From an uncultured Clostridia bacterium (GTDB lineage: Bacteria > Bacillota > Clostridia > Lachnospirales > Anaerotignaceae): a DNA stretch of 64,000 nt. Below, piece by piece: positions 17,213 to 25,225 of the stretch. Position 1 is the stretch's first letter. Each line of letters opens with the position of its first letter. A program made the position numbers and the translations under genes. The DNA is taken from the NCBI GenBank assembly GCA_910587735.1, contig CAJUNT010000010.1, forward strand, positions 11,682-75,681, written 5' to 3'. Below the pieces are notes generated by a model that had not been told where the DNA came from, searched no databases, and was given only the letters and a program-made list of their open reading frames with translations.

Positions 17213-17383
17213 ATGAGTCCACGAACAGGTAGACCTAAAACCGATAATCCAAAAACAATAGAAGTTAAAGCAAGAATTGACGAAAAAACAAATGAGAAAC
17301 TAAATAATTATTGCACTAAAAACAATATTACAAGAACAGATGTTGTTCGTAAAGGGATTGAAAAGGTTTTAGATGAAAAATAA
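17213..17383 (+). CDS. CopG / Arc-type ribbon-helix-helix repressor
   Basis: The 56-residue protein MSPRTGRPKTDNPKTIEVKA then RIDEKTNEKLNNYCTKNNITRTDVVRKGIEKVLDEK is a classic ribbon-helix-helix: beta strand KTIEVKARI, then two helices. A GTG frame from 17186 would begin inside the promoter, so ATG 17213 is chosen. It probably represses its own promoter and perhaps the antirepressor downstream. Confidence 0.85.
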   Translation: MSPRTGRPKTDNPKTIEVKARIDEKTNEKLNNYCTKNNITRTDVVRKGIEKVLDEK

Positions 17384-17384
17384 A

Positions 17385-17477
17385 AGAACGTCACCGTACG
17401 ACCAAGCACAAATGACGTTCTACACACGAAAGAAGGTTCTTTCTATAAATATTATACTATAGAATAGGGCTTCTTTC
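17385..17477 (+). promoter_or_regulatory. Inverted repeats and promoter before full-length antirepressor
   Basis: AGAACGTCA (17385-17393) pairs with TGACGTTCT (17413-17421). GAAAGAA-GG-TTCTTTC (17428-17443) is a tight palindrome, and GAAAGAAG (17428-17435) also pairs with CTTCTTTC (17470-17477). A TATACT box lies at about 17453. The nested repeats suggest operator sites or an attenuating leader controlling the antirepressor. Confidence 0.5.
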
Positions 17478-17515
17478 AACATACAATTTTTTAAATTAGA
17501 AAGGAGCTTTTTATT

Positions 17516-18277
17516 ATGGGAAAATTAATGCAAAAATCAAATCAAACACCTATTGAGATTTTATTGCAAGTAGATGGAGAAGGTAAGACGACAGCAAAAG
17601 CACTATATGAATTTTTAGAATTAGATAAAAGCCATTACTCAAAATGGTGCAAAAGAAACATTTTAGAAAATGATTTTGCAGAAGAAAATGTTGATTATGA
17701 GGTTTTCGCCCTCAAGGGCGAAAACCCTCAAGGTGGCAGACCTACAACAGACTACAAACTAACAGCCTCTTTTGCCAAAAAGCTAGCAATGAGTTGTCAA
17801 AACGAACGTGGAGAACAAGCAAGAGAGTATTTCATCAAGGTAGAAGAAAAGTTGAAACAGACAATTAGCAAGAAAGCCACATCTTCAAATGACGAAAAAG
17901 CAAAGCTATTAAGAGCAGAAGCAATGTCATTGAATGCTAAAACCAGAGCATTTAAAACCCTCTTGCAGTCAATGGACAACAAGAAACTCTCCCCACTTGC
18001 AATGGAAGTTTTCGGCTTGAAGGCTTTAGAAAGTGCTTTCGGCGCAGACGTCGGCAACTACCTACCGAAAGTCGAAAAGACCTACTCCGCAAAAGAAGTC
18101 GGGGATATGCTTGGTATATCCGCTAACAAGGTCGGCAGGCTTGCCAATGCTAACGGCTTGAAAACGCCAGAGTATGGTAGGTATGTGGCTGATAAGTCTA
18201 AAAATAGCGACAAAGAAGTAGAAACGTTTCGTTATAACGAAACTGGTGTAAAAGTGTTGCAGGAATTGGCTTGGTAA
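17516..18277 (+). CDS. Phage antirepressor (AntA/AntB + KilAC), full length
   Basis: The 253-residue protein has an AntA/AntB N-terminal domain (TPIEILLQVDGEGKTTAKAL, HYSKWCKRNILENDF), a TTDYKLTASFAKKLAMSCQN segment, a coiled-coil linker and a C-terminal KilAC domain with EVGDMLGISANKVGRLANANG and GYR/Y-type end ETGVKVLQELAW. Antirepressors bind and inactivate the phage repressor or drive lytic genes. GAAAGGAGC precedes the ATG. N-terminal sequence differs from the copy at 15767 although the C-terminal half is nearly identical. Confidence 0.88.
   Translation: MGKLMQKSNQTPIEILLQVDGEGKTTAKALYEFLELDKSHYSKWCKRNILENDFAEENVDYEVFALKGENPQGGRPTTDYKLTASFAKKLAMSCQNERGEQAREYFIKVEEKLKQTISKKATSSNDEKAKLLRAEAMSLNAKTRAFKTLLQSMDNKKLSPLAMEVFGLKALESAFGADVGNYLPKVEKTYSAKEVGDMLGISANKVGRLANANGLKTPEYGRYVADKSKNSDKEVETFRYNETGVKVLQELAW
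17816..18144 (+). repeat. 329-bp direct repeat, copy 2
   Basis: This is the partner of 16055-16383, lying within the C-terminal half of the full-length antirepressor. Only two substitutions separate the copies. Confidence 0.95.
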
Positions 18278-18289
18278 GGAGGGCTATAT

Positions 18290-18538
18290 ATGAATACGAT
18301 AATAGATTTGTACGAGAGTATTTCATTAGAAGATTTGCATTATAAAGATATTGAAGAGTATACAAATGCTGTTAAAATAGTAACAGATTTTTTAAACAAA
18401 TGTATTTCTTTAGATAAAAAACAAAAAAACGAACTAGATGACTTAATTTGTATAAATAGATGTGCTGCACAAAAACAAGGCTTTGAAATAGGCTTTAAAT
18501 ATGCCATGTCCTTGATAAAGGAGTGTGGCTTAAAATGA
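18290..18538 (+). CDS. DUF6809-like small phage protein
   Basis: The 82-residue helical protein MNTIIDLYESISLEDLHYKD ends with a GFEIGFKYAMSLIKECGL helix, matching the G-F-x-x-G-F-x-x-A/G pattern of DUF6809 proteins found in Clostridia phages and conjugative elements. AAGGAGG precedes the ATG, 12 bases after the antirepressor. Function unknown. Confidence 0.65.
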   Translation: MNTIIDLYESISLEDLHYKDIEEYTNAVKIVTDFLNKCISLDKKQKNELDDLICINRCAAQKQGFEIGFKYAMSLIKECGLK

Positions 18539-18741
18539 TTGATAAAAAAGTATTTCACGCATTTTTAGATGAAGTCAAAGGAGTTGAAAAACAAAAAAAG
18601 AAGTATGAAAAGGCTGCTCGAATACAAAGGACAGAAAGAGAACCCTTTCCCTATTGGGACGAAGTATTTATGATAATAGGTGGTAGTATGATGTTATCGT
18701 TTTTTGTTATATTTATGATATTAACAAAAATAACATTTTAA
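18535..18741 (+). CDS. Small C-terminal-anchored membrane protein
   Basis: The 68-residue product has a charged coiled N-terminus (VFHAFLDEVKGVEKQKKKYE) and a C-terminal hydrophobic helix (VFMIIGGSMMLSFFVIFMIL). ATG 18535 overlaps the previous stop as ATGA, indicating coupled translation. The function is not recognised. Confidence 0.6.
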   Translation: MIDKKVFHAFLDEVKGVEKQKKKYEKAARIQRTEREPFPYWDEVFMIIGGSMMLSFFVIFMILTKITF

Positions 18742-18746
18742 ATATA

Positions 18747-18775
18747 AAACCCTCGCTTTTTAGTGAGGGTTTTTA
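18747..18775 (+). terminator. Terminator after antirepressor operon
   Basis: AAACCCTCGC and GTGAGGGTTT form a stem around a T-rich loop, followed by TTTT. Confidence 0.85.
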
Positions 18776-18814
18776 CTATTGCAATAAAATTTTGACATTT
18801 TTCTGATACTTTTT

Positions 18815-18850
18815 CGATACTTTTATGACATGGAAAGTATCGCTTTTTTA
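18815..18850 (+). terminator. Second hairpin, terminator-like
   Basis: CGATACTTT pairs perfectly with AAAGTATCG and is followed by CTTTTTTA. A third GATAC copy lies just upstream. It may insulate the next operon or act in a leader. Confidence 0.6.
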
Positions 18851-18889
18851 TGCAAAAATAAATTTAACAAATAAATGGACGGTGATGGT

Positions 18890-19015
18890 ATGGAGTTTGT
18901 AGAACAAGTAATGTTACACTTTAAATGCTGTGAAACCAAGGCGAAAAGTATTATTGAAAAGTATATAAAAAATGATATGATAGACGATTTAAAAAAACTT
19001 GTAAGGGAGGGATAG
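18890..19015 (+). CDS. 41-residue phage peptide
   Basis: MEFVEQVMLHFKCCETKAKS followed by IIEKYIKNDMIDDLKKLVREG is helical with a Cys pair, preceded by ACGGTGATGG. Its stop lies 3 bases before the next start, so it is probably cotranscribed and coupled to the Q-rich gene. Function unknown. Confidence 0.5.
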   Translation: MEFVEQVMLHFKCCETKAKSIIEKYIKNDMIDDLKKLVREG

Positions 19016-19018
19016 ACA

Positions 19019-19486
19019 ATGTATTATTATCCACAAAATAACTATGGTTATACACAGAATTATCAACAGCAAGAACCACAAAGAGTACAACAAGTATATC
19101 AACAAAATATGGTGCAACAACAGAATATGACACAACAACAAATTGTGATGCAAGGCTATCCCGTACCAGATGAGGCGACAGCAAGGAATGCCATGGTAAG
19201 TACAGACGGTACGATATCTATATTTCCAGATATTTTACATGGCAGAATATACACAAAACAGCTTGATATGAACACATTTGCGCCAATATTTAAAGTGTAT
19301 CAAATTGTGGAACAGCCTCAACAGCAAGATAATACAAATTATGTCTGTTTAGAGGATTTCCAAAAACTACAAAATTATGTTTCAAGTTTAGAAATGAAAA
19401 TAAATGAAATGATAAATTTACCGAAGATAACAGATAAAAAAGGAGTGGATAAAAATGTTCAATCCAATGCAAATGCTACAAAATAA
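19019..19486 (+). CDS. Q/Y-rich phage protein
   Basis: This 155-residue product has a 40-residue N-terminal low-complexity stretch of Q, Y and N, then a compact region with YPVPDEATARNAMVSTDG and TISIFPDILHGRIYTKQLD, and a C-terminal coiled coil. The middle resembles a conserved short domain present in gut Clostridia prophages. AAGGGAGGGA overlaps the previous gene's end. Possibly a virion decoration or late packaging accessory; no function is established. Confidence 0.6.
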   Translation: MYYYPQNNYGYTQNYQQQEPQRVQQVYQQNMVQQQNMTQQQIVMQGYPVPDEATARNAMVSTDGTISIFPDILHGRIYTKQLDMNTFAPIFKVYQIVEQPQQQDNTNYVCLEDFQKLQNYVSSLEMKINEMINLPKITDKKGVDKNVQSNANATK

Positions 19487-19703
19487 TCCTATTATGCAGA
19501 TGATGGGAATGTTGCAAAATAATAAAAATCCTATGGCTGTTATGCAGAAATTAGCAGGACAAAATCCACAACTACAACAAGTTATGAACATCACACAAGG
19601 TAAAACACCTCAACAAATGCAACAGATGGCTGAAAATTTAGCGAAAGAAAAAGGCGTTAATTTGCAAGAGTTTATGAAACAAATGGGCATAAACAGACCA
19701 TAA
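19455..19703 (+). CDS. M/Q/N-rich phage protein
   Basis: The 82-residue protein has repeated NPMQMLQNNPIMQMMGMLQN-type sequence with extreme Met, Gln and Asn content, then a helix ending NLQEFMKQMGINRP. It overlaps the preceding gene by 32 bases and has AAGGAGTGG upstream. It always seems to accompany the Q-rich gene in this cassette, but no role is known. Confidence 0.6.
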   Translation: MFNPMQMLQNNPIMQMMGMLQNNKNPMAVMQKLAGQNPQLQQVMNITQGKTPQQMQQMAENLAKEKGVNLQEFMKQMGINRP

Positions 19704-19743
19704 AGGTTGTTTATATATTAAAAAAATAAAGGAGTTGAAAAAC

Positions 19744-20481
19744 ATGGATAATGATTTTATGACTGGTTTTGTCGCAGGACAGAGCGACGGCAATAACAAT
19801 GGCTATGCTAACGGTATGTGGGGCATGGAATGGATGTGGATATTCGTTATATTTGCATTATTTGGTTATGGCGGTAACGGCTTTGGCGGTTTTGGTGGCA
19901 ATGGTAGAGGAAATTGCGCAACAACTGCCGATATTGCAGACGCTTTCAATTTTAATCAACTTGATAACGGGATTAGAGGATTGGAGAGAGGCGTTTGCGA
20001 TAGTACATATGCATTGACAAATGCTATTACAGGCGGATTTAGTCAAGCTGAATTGTCCAGATGTAACAATATTGCCGCTTTAATGCAGCAATTAAATACT
20101 ATGGCATTCCAGATGCAGCAATGTTGTTGTGAATTGCAAGGAGCAATAAAGGATGTAAGATATGATATTTCCAGAATGGGTTGCGATATCATTCAGAACG
20201 CTCACAACGACACTGATAGGGTACTTGCAAGATTGGACGCTATGGAAACAGCCAGATTGCAAGAAAAATTAGCAGAGCAACAAGCAGAAATTCAAAACTT
20301 AAGACTAGCTGCTTCTCAATCTGCGCAAAACGGCTATATTGACGCAATAGGTAATTCTATTGTAGCAAGATTAAAACCACCAACACCACAACCATCTTAT
20401 TTAGTACCAGCACCATATCCATATTGTGGCAACAACAATAACTGCTGTGGCGGAAATTGGAACAATGGTTGTTGTGCATAA
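19744..20481 (+). CDS. G/N/C-rich membrane-anchored phage protein
   Basis: The 245-residue product starts at ATG 19744 (GGAGTTG upstream). It has a hydrophobic W/F/I segment (WGMEWMWIFVIFALFGYGG), a glycine/asparagine stretch, then a helical domain with CDSTYALTNAITGGFSQAEL and several Cys (QQCCCELQGAIKD). A coiled coil follows, then a proline and Cys-rich tail (CGNNNNCCGGNWNNGCCA). The Cys clusters suggest disulfide or metal crosslinking. Similar genes occur in gut Clostridia prophages without known function. Confidence 0.6.
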   Translation: MDNDFMTGFVAGQSDGNNNGYANGMWGMEWMWIFVIFALFGYGGNGFGGFGGNGRGNCATTADIADAFNFNQLDNGIRGLERGVCDSTYALTNAITGGFSQAELSRCNNIAALMQQLNTMAFQMQQCCCELQGAIKDVRYDISRMGCDIIQNAHNDTDRVLARLDAMETARLQEKLAEQQAEIQNLRLAASQSAQNGYIDAIGNSIVARLKPPTPQPSYLVPAPYPYCGNNNNCCGGNWNNGCCA

Positions 20482-20550
20482 TTGAATAGTGTTTTTTTCT
20501 AGCAAGTGTAATAAGGCTTGCTTGTCAGCAAAAGCTGTTTAAAAATTGTT

Positions 20551-20580
20551 AGGGGATTGGCTGATGTCATTCCCCTTTTT
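20551..20580 (+). terminator. Terminator upstream of jelly-roll-like gene
   Basis: AGGGGATTG pairs with CATTCCCCT (one mismatch) and is followed by TTTT. Confidence 0.75.
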
Positions 20581-20604
20581 CATAATATAGAAGGAGTGAT
20601 AATC

Positions 20605-21012
20605 ATGATTGAAGCAGTAAATACAGCAATACAAACAGTAGAAGCAAATGGCACACTTGTTTTTAGTAGCACATCTGTCAATAGAGGTTGTACCGTAAGA
20701 CATAGACAAGGCAGCGGAAGATTTACAACATTAAAACCAGGTATATATAAGGTAAGTTTTCAAGCAAATGTTGCTATACCAACAGGTGGTACGGCTGGTG
20801 CTATTAGCCTAGATATTGTACAAGATGGGGAAAGTTTAGCAGGCTCCAGAATGATATCTACACCAGCAGCAGTTGATACTTATAATAGTGTTTCTGCTGT
20901 GGTATTAGCAGAAGTATATAGATGTGATAGTGCTAATATTGCTATAAGAAATACTTCCGGCGTTGCTGTGAATGTACAAGACGCTAATATTGTTATTGAT
21001 AGATTATGCTGA
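20605..21012 (+). CDS. Jelly-roll-like (C1q/TNF-like) phage protein
   Basis: The 135-residue product begins IEAVNTAIQTVEANGTLVFS. It continues as an all-beta domain with RFTTLKPGIYKVSFQANVAI, SRMISTPAAVDTYNSVSAV and an IAIRNTSGVAVNVQDANIVI end, the pattern of C1q/TNF-like or BclA-type trimeric domains. Start ATG 20605 has AAGGAGTGA; the longer frame from 20518 crosses the terminator. It could form a trimeric surface knob on the virion or the lysogen. Confidence 0.65.
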   Translation: MIEAVNTAIQTVEANGTLVFSSTSVNRGCTVRHRQGSGRFTTLKPGIYKVSFQANVAIPTGGTAGAISLDIVQDGESLAGSRMISTPAAVDTYNSVSAVVLAEVYRCDSANIAIRNTSGVAVNVQDANIVIDRLC

Positions 21013-21026
21013 TTGGGGGTGGCAGT

Positions 21027-21665
21027 ATGAATAAAACAATGAGACTTGCCATGTTGAACCAAAGCAACAGAAATAATAATAACAGAAATAACAACGATTA
21101 TAGAGGAAATCAAATAGGTTTTCGATATGATGATGGTAGTTATAATACAAACAGACGAGAGTATGACAGATATATAGATTATGATAGAAATAGGGAATAT
21201 GACAGACGGATGGAATCCGAACCGATTTATAGCAGAAGGCAAAGAGATGATAACGGACGTTATATGAGTAATATGCATTATGGTGACGAACATAATGATA
21301 ATGTAATACCTATGCAGGGGTATGTTGGTATTGCTTATACTATGGATAATGCTGGTATGGGTAAAATGGATAAAAAACAGGCTGAAAATTGGACACGTCA
21401 CATGAAAAATGAAGATGGTAGTACTGGTGCGAAATGGACATTTGAGGAAGTCAAAAAAGTCATGCAGCAGAATAATGTGGATTGTGACCCTGTGGAATTT
21501 TATGCTACTATGAATATGTTGTACTCTGATTATGGCAAAGTGTTTAAAAAACATGATGTCGCTACTATGCAATTTTATGTAGATATGGCTAAGGCGTTTT
21601 TAGATGATGAAGATGCTGTGAAGGATAAATTGGAACAATATTATAGATATGTTGTAAGACATTGA
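21027..21665 (+). CDS. DUF7841-like phage protein with R/N/D-rich N-terminus
   Basis: The 212-residue protein has a disordered N-terminus with NRNNNNRNNN and many D/R/Y residues, then a helical C-terminal domain. That domain includes KMDKKQAENWTRHMKNEDGS, GAKWTFEEVKKVMQQ, DPVEFYATMNMLYSDYGKVF and AKAFLDDEDAVKDKLEQYY, matching a domain known from gut phages (DUF7841, by memory). GGGGGTGG precedes ATG 21027. It is the last prophage gene before a terminator. Confidence 0.65.
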   Translation: MNKTMRLAMLNQSNRNNNNRNNNDYRGNQIGFRYDDGSYNTNRREYDRYIDYDRNREYDRRMESEPIYSRRQRDDNGRYMSNMHYGDEHNDNVIPMQGYVGIAYTMDNAGMGKMDKKQAENWTRHMKNEDGSTGAKWTFEEVKKVMQQNNVDCDPVEFYATMNMLYSDYGKVFKKHDVATMQFYVDMAKAFLDDEDAVKDKLEQYYRYVVRH

Positions 21666-21667
21666 AA

Positions 21668-21695
21668 AAGAAGGGAGTGAAAACTCCCTTCTTTG
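21668..21695 (+). terminator. Terminator at the right end of prophage 1
   Basis: AAGAAGGGAG pairs with CTCCCTTCTT around TGAAAA. No attachment site could be identified between here and 21,885, which is featureless AT-rich DNA. Confidence 0.85.
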
Positions 21696-21887
21696 TATAC
21701 CAAAACCGCCCTACAACTTTATTTTTTGTCCTTTTTTTGTCCTACTTTTTTATAAAATTTATTACAGATTATCAACTTTTTAAAAGAAAATAGTATAAAA
21801 ATATTATGAATTTAATACTTTAATATACTTTTTGAAAAATATAAAATAATGTAGCATATTAATTGTTTTAATTAAAATAATGAAAGA

Positions 21888-22166
21888 ATAGCATTCGCAA
21901 AAAATAAAATTTTTTGTCAAACTTTTTTATAAAAAAGTTTGTAGGGTGCAGGGGAAACGCCTTGCAAATAAAAAATAATAAGCAAAATAGTGTTTTTGAG
22001 ATTCCTTTTTTACTTGTGAAAAATTTCCCTGTTATGCTCCCTTTCAAAAATACGCCTGGAAAGCATTTAAGACCTTGAGAGCGTTGCTCTCAAACTCTCA
22101 CCCGCTTTTTTAAAAGTGGGGCAAAACTTTACTGGGAAAACTTCGTTTTCCCGAATGCGAACAGTA
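21888..22166. repeat. Dispersed intergenic repeat, copy 1 (long form)
   Basis: The order is GCATTCGCAA end, TTTTTTGTCAAACTTTTTT with its inverted partner, a middle block with CTTGAGAGCGTTGCTCTCAA, then GGGAAAACTTCGTTTTCCC and GAATGCGAACAG. Ends are inverted repeats of each other. The rest of 21,700-22,210 holds no gene. Confidence 0.8.
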
Positions 22167-22211
22167 GTAAATCAAAAGTTTATATAAAAACGACATTTTA
22201 CAGAAACAAAT

Positions 22212-22247
22212 AAAAAATACCCTCGAAAATATCGAGGGTATTTTTTA
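22212..22247 (-). terminator. Terminator of the flavodiiron gene
   Basis: AATACCCTCGA pairs with TCGAGGGTATT, with A/T runs on both sides, just 3' of the leftward gene. Confidence 0.85.
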
Positions 22248-22255
22248 TTTAATAA

Positions 22256-24781
22256 TTAAAACATTTCATCAAATGTCATAGGTTTTTGAAGTGCTTCTGT
22301 TACTTTTGCCATTTTTGATGTATCACCAATAAGTGTAATGCCTACTAATCTCTTATTTGAGAAATAGTATTTTTCAAATGTATGTTTTGCCTCATCTTTG
22401 AATACAACTGTTTTATATTTTGCATTTGGATTTTTACCATTATCACCAATAGCATATAAACTGGTATCCATACCATGGAATGTTAAAGGTGCTAAAATTG
22501 TTTGATATGTTGTTTCTTCTCCAGCAGCATTTGCACCTGCAACTTTACCCATTTCTGTTGCCTCGCTCCAAAGTGCATAATTGATATTGTTAAATTCAGC
22601 ACAGTCACCACAAGCATATACATCTTTTATACTTGTTTCCATTTTTTCATTTACAACAATCGCTTTATTGATATCTGCACCAGCGTCTTTTGCAATCGCT
22701 ACATTTGCTCTGACACCACTTGAAACAATTACAATATCCGCTGTAAGTACTTCTCCAGTACCTAATTTTACACCTGTTACACTGCTTTCGCCTTCAATAC
22801 TTTCTACTGTTGCACCAAGTTTCATAACAATGCCTTGTTTTTCTGCTGCTTTTAATATCATATCACTTGCATCATTGTCTAATTGACGATTCATAAGGCT
22901 TGGCATCATTTCTACTACACTAACATGGCAATTTGCTTTTTTAATTTCCCATGCTGCTTCTAAACCAAGTACACCGCCACCAATGACAACTGCATTTTTA
23001 GCTGTTTTTACTAATTTTCTAACTTTTTCTACATCTGCAATTCTACGTATTGCAATGACTTCTGGTTTATCTGCACCCTTAATAGGTGGTACAAAACATT
23101 CTGCACCAAGTGCATAAATACATTTATCATATTGCAATACACCACCGCTTGCAAGTGTAATTTCTTTTTTATTACTATCCAATGATTTTACTTCTTCATT
23201 TAACATAACATTGATGTTATTTTCTTTGTACCAGTCTTCTTTTTCTACAACAAGCTGTTTTGCGGAAACATCTGCAAGTAATGTTTTTGTAAGCATTGGA
23301 CGGTTATAACTAATATATGGTTCATTTGTAACCATAGTGATAGAACAAGTTTTATTTCTGTTTCTAATTTCTTTTGCTGCATTTAATCCAGCAACACCAT
23401 TTCCGATTACTACAAATTTTTCTTCTGTATCTTTTTGGTAGTCAGATTCTGATACTTCTACTGGTACAAAGTTTTCAGCACCTACACCACATACAGGACA
23501 GGCATCCATACCTTCTGGGAATATTTCGCCACAAACAAGACATTTTACAAGTCCCTTTTTAGCTGATTTTAATTTGTCATTTTCTTTGTTTTGTAATATA
23601 CAACCGAAATTGTAACCATATTCATATGCGCCTGTTAAATCATTTTCTCCTGGGCGAAGTTTAATTCTATAGCCTTCTACTACTTTCATACGAAGTTGTT
23701 TTAATCTTTCTATAATATGAGGAACACCTTCACCACTCCAGCCGTAGCTACCGAATGCACTTGCTAATTTTCCGCCATGTGTGCCTGCAAATATAGATGT
23801 TGTTAAATCCCATATTGGTTTTAATGCTTCTCCTACTATTGTTGGTGTACCAAATAATATACCATCTGCAAATCCTAATTCACCTAATACCTGTGCTTGG
23901 TCAGATGTTACCATGTCATATATACGAACATCTACATCACCACTATCTTGTATACCTTTTTTGATTTCTTCAGCAAGCTGTCCTGTGTAGCCATAAGCAG
24001 AAACATAAGGTATAATGACTGTTTTTTTGCTGTTTGGATTGACAACAGTACACCATTCTTTGTATGTGTTTTTGATTTCGTCAATTCTGCTGTCTATTAC
24101 AGGACCATGTCCTGTGCAAATCATATCTAATTCTAAATCTTTGATACGGTCTAATGCTTTCAGCATAAAAGGCTTAAATGGTCCAATGATATTGTCAAAA
24201 TAATATTTTGTTGCTCTCATGTAACCTTCATTGTCTTTTAATTTGCTTAAAACAATATCATCAAGACAATAATGAGAACCAAAAGAGTCACAAGTAAATA
24301 ATACTTTGTCCTCTTTTACATAAGTATACATAGTATCTGGCCAGTGAAGGTTTGGCAAAAGCATAAATTGTAATGTTTTGTTTCCTAATGATAATGTATC
24401 ATTTTCTTTTACAGCAATACTATAAAAATCATGATTGATGATGTTCTTTAAGAAATTGATAGCACAAGCTGTTGCAACAACGCAAATACGAGGGTTCATT
24501 TCTATCAATTTTACAATGCTACCTGCATGGTCAGGCTCTGTGTGATTCATTACAACATAGTCTACATCGGCAATATTTACAACCTCTTGTAATTTTTCTA
24601 AATATTCATCAAAAAATTTTACTTTAGCAGTTTCAAATATTGCTGTTTTTTCACTGCCTTTTAATACATAAGAGTTGTATGTTGTACCGAATTCTGTTTC
24701 CATTATAATGTCGAATACACGCAGATTTTTATCTAATACACCTGCCCAATATAAATCTTGTTTTAATTGATAAGCCTTCAT
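22256..24781 (-). CDS. Flavodiiron protein-rubredoxin-NADH oxidoreductase fusion (class F)
   Basis: The 841-residue enzyme reduces O2 (and possibly peroxide or NO) with NADH. Residues 1-245 form the diiron metallo-lactamase-like domain with H80-x-E82-x-D84-H85, H146, D165 and H225. Residues ~252-400 are a flavodoxin domain. Cys 414, 417, 428 and 431 make a rubredoxin centre. From ~455 on there is an FAD/NAD oxidoreductase with VVIGNGVAGLNAA and a second VVIGGGVLGLEAA Rossmann motif. The domain order matches class F flavodiiron proteins. AGAGGAGC precedes the ATG. Expression probably responds to iron or peroxide through the box upstream. Confidence 0.93.
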   Translation of the reverse strand: MKAYQLKQDLYWAGVLDKNLRVFDIIMETEFGTTYNSYVLKGSEKTAIFETAKVKFFDEYLEKLQEVVNIADVDYVVMNHTEPDHAGSIVKLIEMNPRICVVATACAINFLKNIINHDFYSIAVKENDTLSLGNKTLQFMLLPNLHWPDTMYTYVKEDKVLFTCDSFGSHYCLDDIVLSKLKDNEGYMRATKYYFDNIIGPFKPFMLKALDRIKDLELDMICTGHGPVIDSRIDEIKNTYKEWCTVVNPNSKKTVIIPYVSAYGYTGQLAEEIKKGIQDSGDVDVRIYDMVTSDQAQVLGELGFADGILFGTPTIVGEALKPIWDLTTSIFAGTHGGKLASAFGSYGWSGEGVPHIIERLKQLRMKVVEGYRIKLRPGENDLTGAYEYGYNFGCILQNKENDKLKSAKKGLVKCLVCGEIFPEGMDACPVCGVGAENFVPVEVSESDYQKDTEEKFVVIGNGVAGLNAAKEIRNRNKTCSITMVTNEPYISYNRPMLTKTLLADVSAKQLVVEKEDWYKENNINVMLNEEVKSLDSNKKEITLASGGVLQYDKCIYALGAECFVPPIKGADKPEVIAIRRIADVEKVRKLVKTAKNAVVIGGGVLGLEAAWEIKKANCHVSVVEMMPSLMNRQLDNDASDMILKAAEKQGIVMKLGATVESIEGESSVTGVKLGTGEVLTADIVIVSSGVRANVAIAKDAGADINKAIVVNEKMETSIKDVYACGDCAEFNNINYALWSEATEMGKVAGANAAGEETTYQTILAPLTFHGMDTSLYAIGDNGKNPNAKYKTVVFKDEAKHTFEKYYFSNKRLVGITLIGDTSKMAKVTEALQKPMTFDEMF

Positions 24782-24829
24782 AATATGCTCCTCTCTAAAT
24801 TAGTTAAATATTATACAATTTGTAATATC

Positions 24830-24874
24830 ATTATACTAAATAAAACTAAATGTTGTCAATAATAATTATTATCA
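24830..24874 (-). promoter_or_regulatory. Promoter and Fur/PerR-like box of the flavodiiron gene
   Basis: On the minus strand TTGACA (24854-24859) and TATAAT (24830-24835) are 18 bases apart. Immediately upstream, 24860-24874 reads TAATAAT-T-ATTATCA, a 7-1-7 palindrome one base from TGATAATnATTATCA, the Fur/PerR-type consensus. Confidence 0.65.
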
Positions 24875-25225
24875 ATAAATAATATGTTTTTTTTACAAAT
24901 TGTATCAAAATGTGTCTTTAAATATTCGTTTTTACATTTTTTGTCACATTTTATTATAACCATATACCCTATTTCCATACTGAAAAAATAAGAGCATTTA
25001 AAAAGAGTAGTTTTAAAAATAATTTTTATTTCTGTTTGCCAGTAAAGTTTTTGTATCGCTTTTTATAAAATTGTTTTAAATTTTAGACATCTCTTTGATT
25101 TTTGAATGATATTTTCAATACCTGTTTTTTCTACAAAATAGAGTTGTTTATTTAAAAGTTCATATTGTTTGTATTTTGGTATACATTGGAATATATCTTC
25201 TAAATCCATATCTTGTAATGGAGTA

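Noticed and set aside
17797..18057. Leftward 86-codon frame present in both antirepressor copies
   Set aside because: It is repeated only because the underlying DNA is repeated. It is antisense to a clear coding region and has no ribosome site.
16055..18144. Two direct repeats suggesting attachment sites of an integrated element
   Set aside because: The repeats are coding DNA of the same antirepressor domain, so gene duplication or conversion explains them better.
21888..22166. CRISPR array or tandem repeat locus
   Set aside because: The recurring modules are dispersed across the window, not regularly spaced, and have no spacers or cas genes.
23374..23562. Rightward frames over the flavodiiron gene
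   Set aside because: They are antisense shadows of a long, well-conserved enzyme gene.
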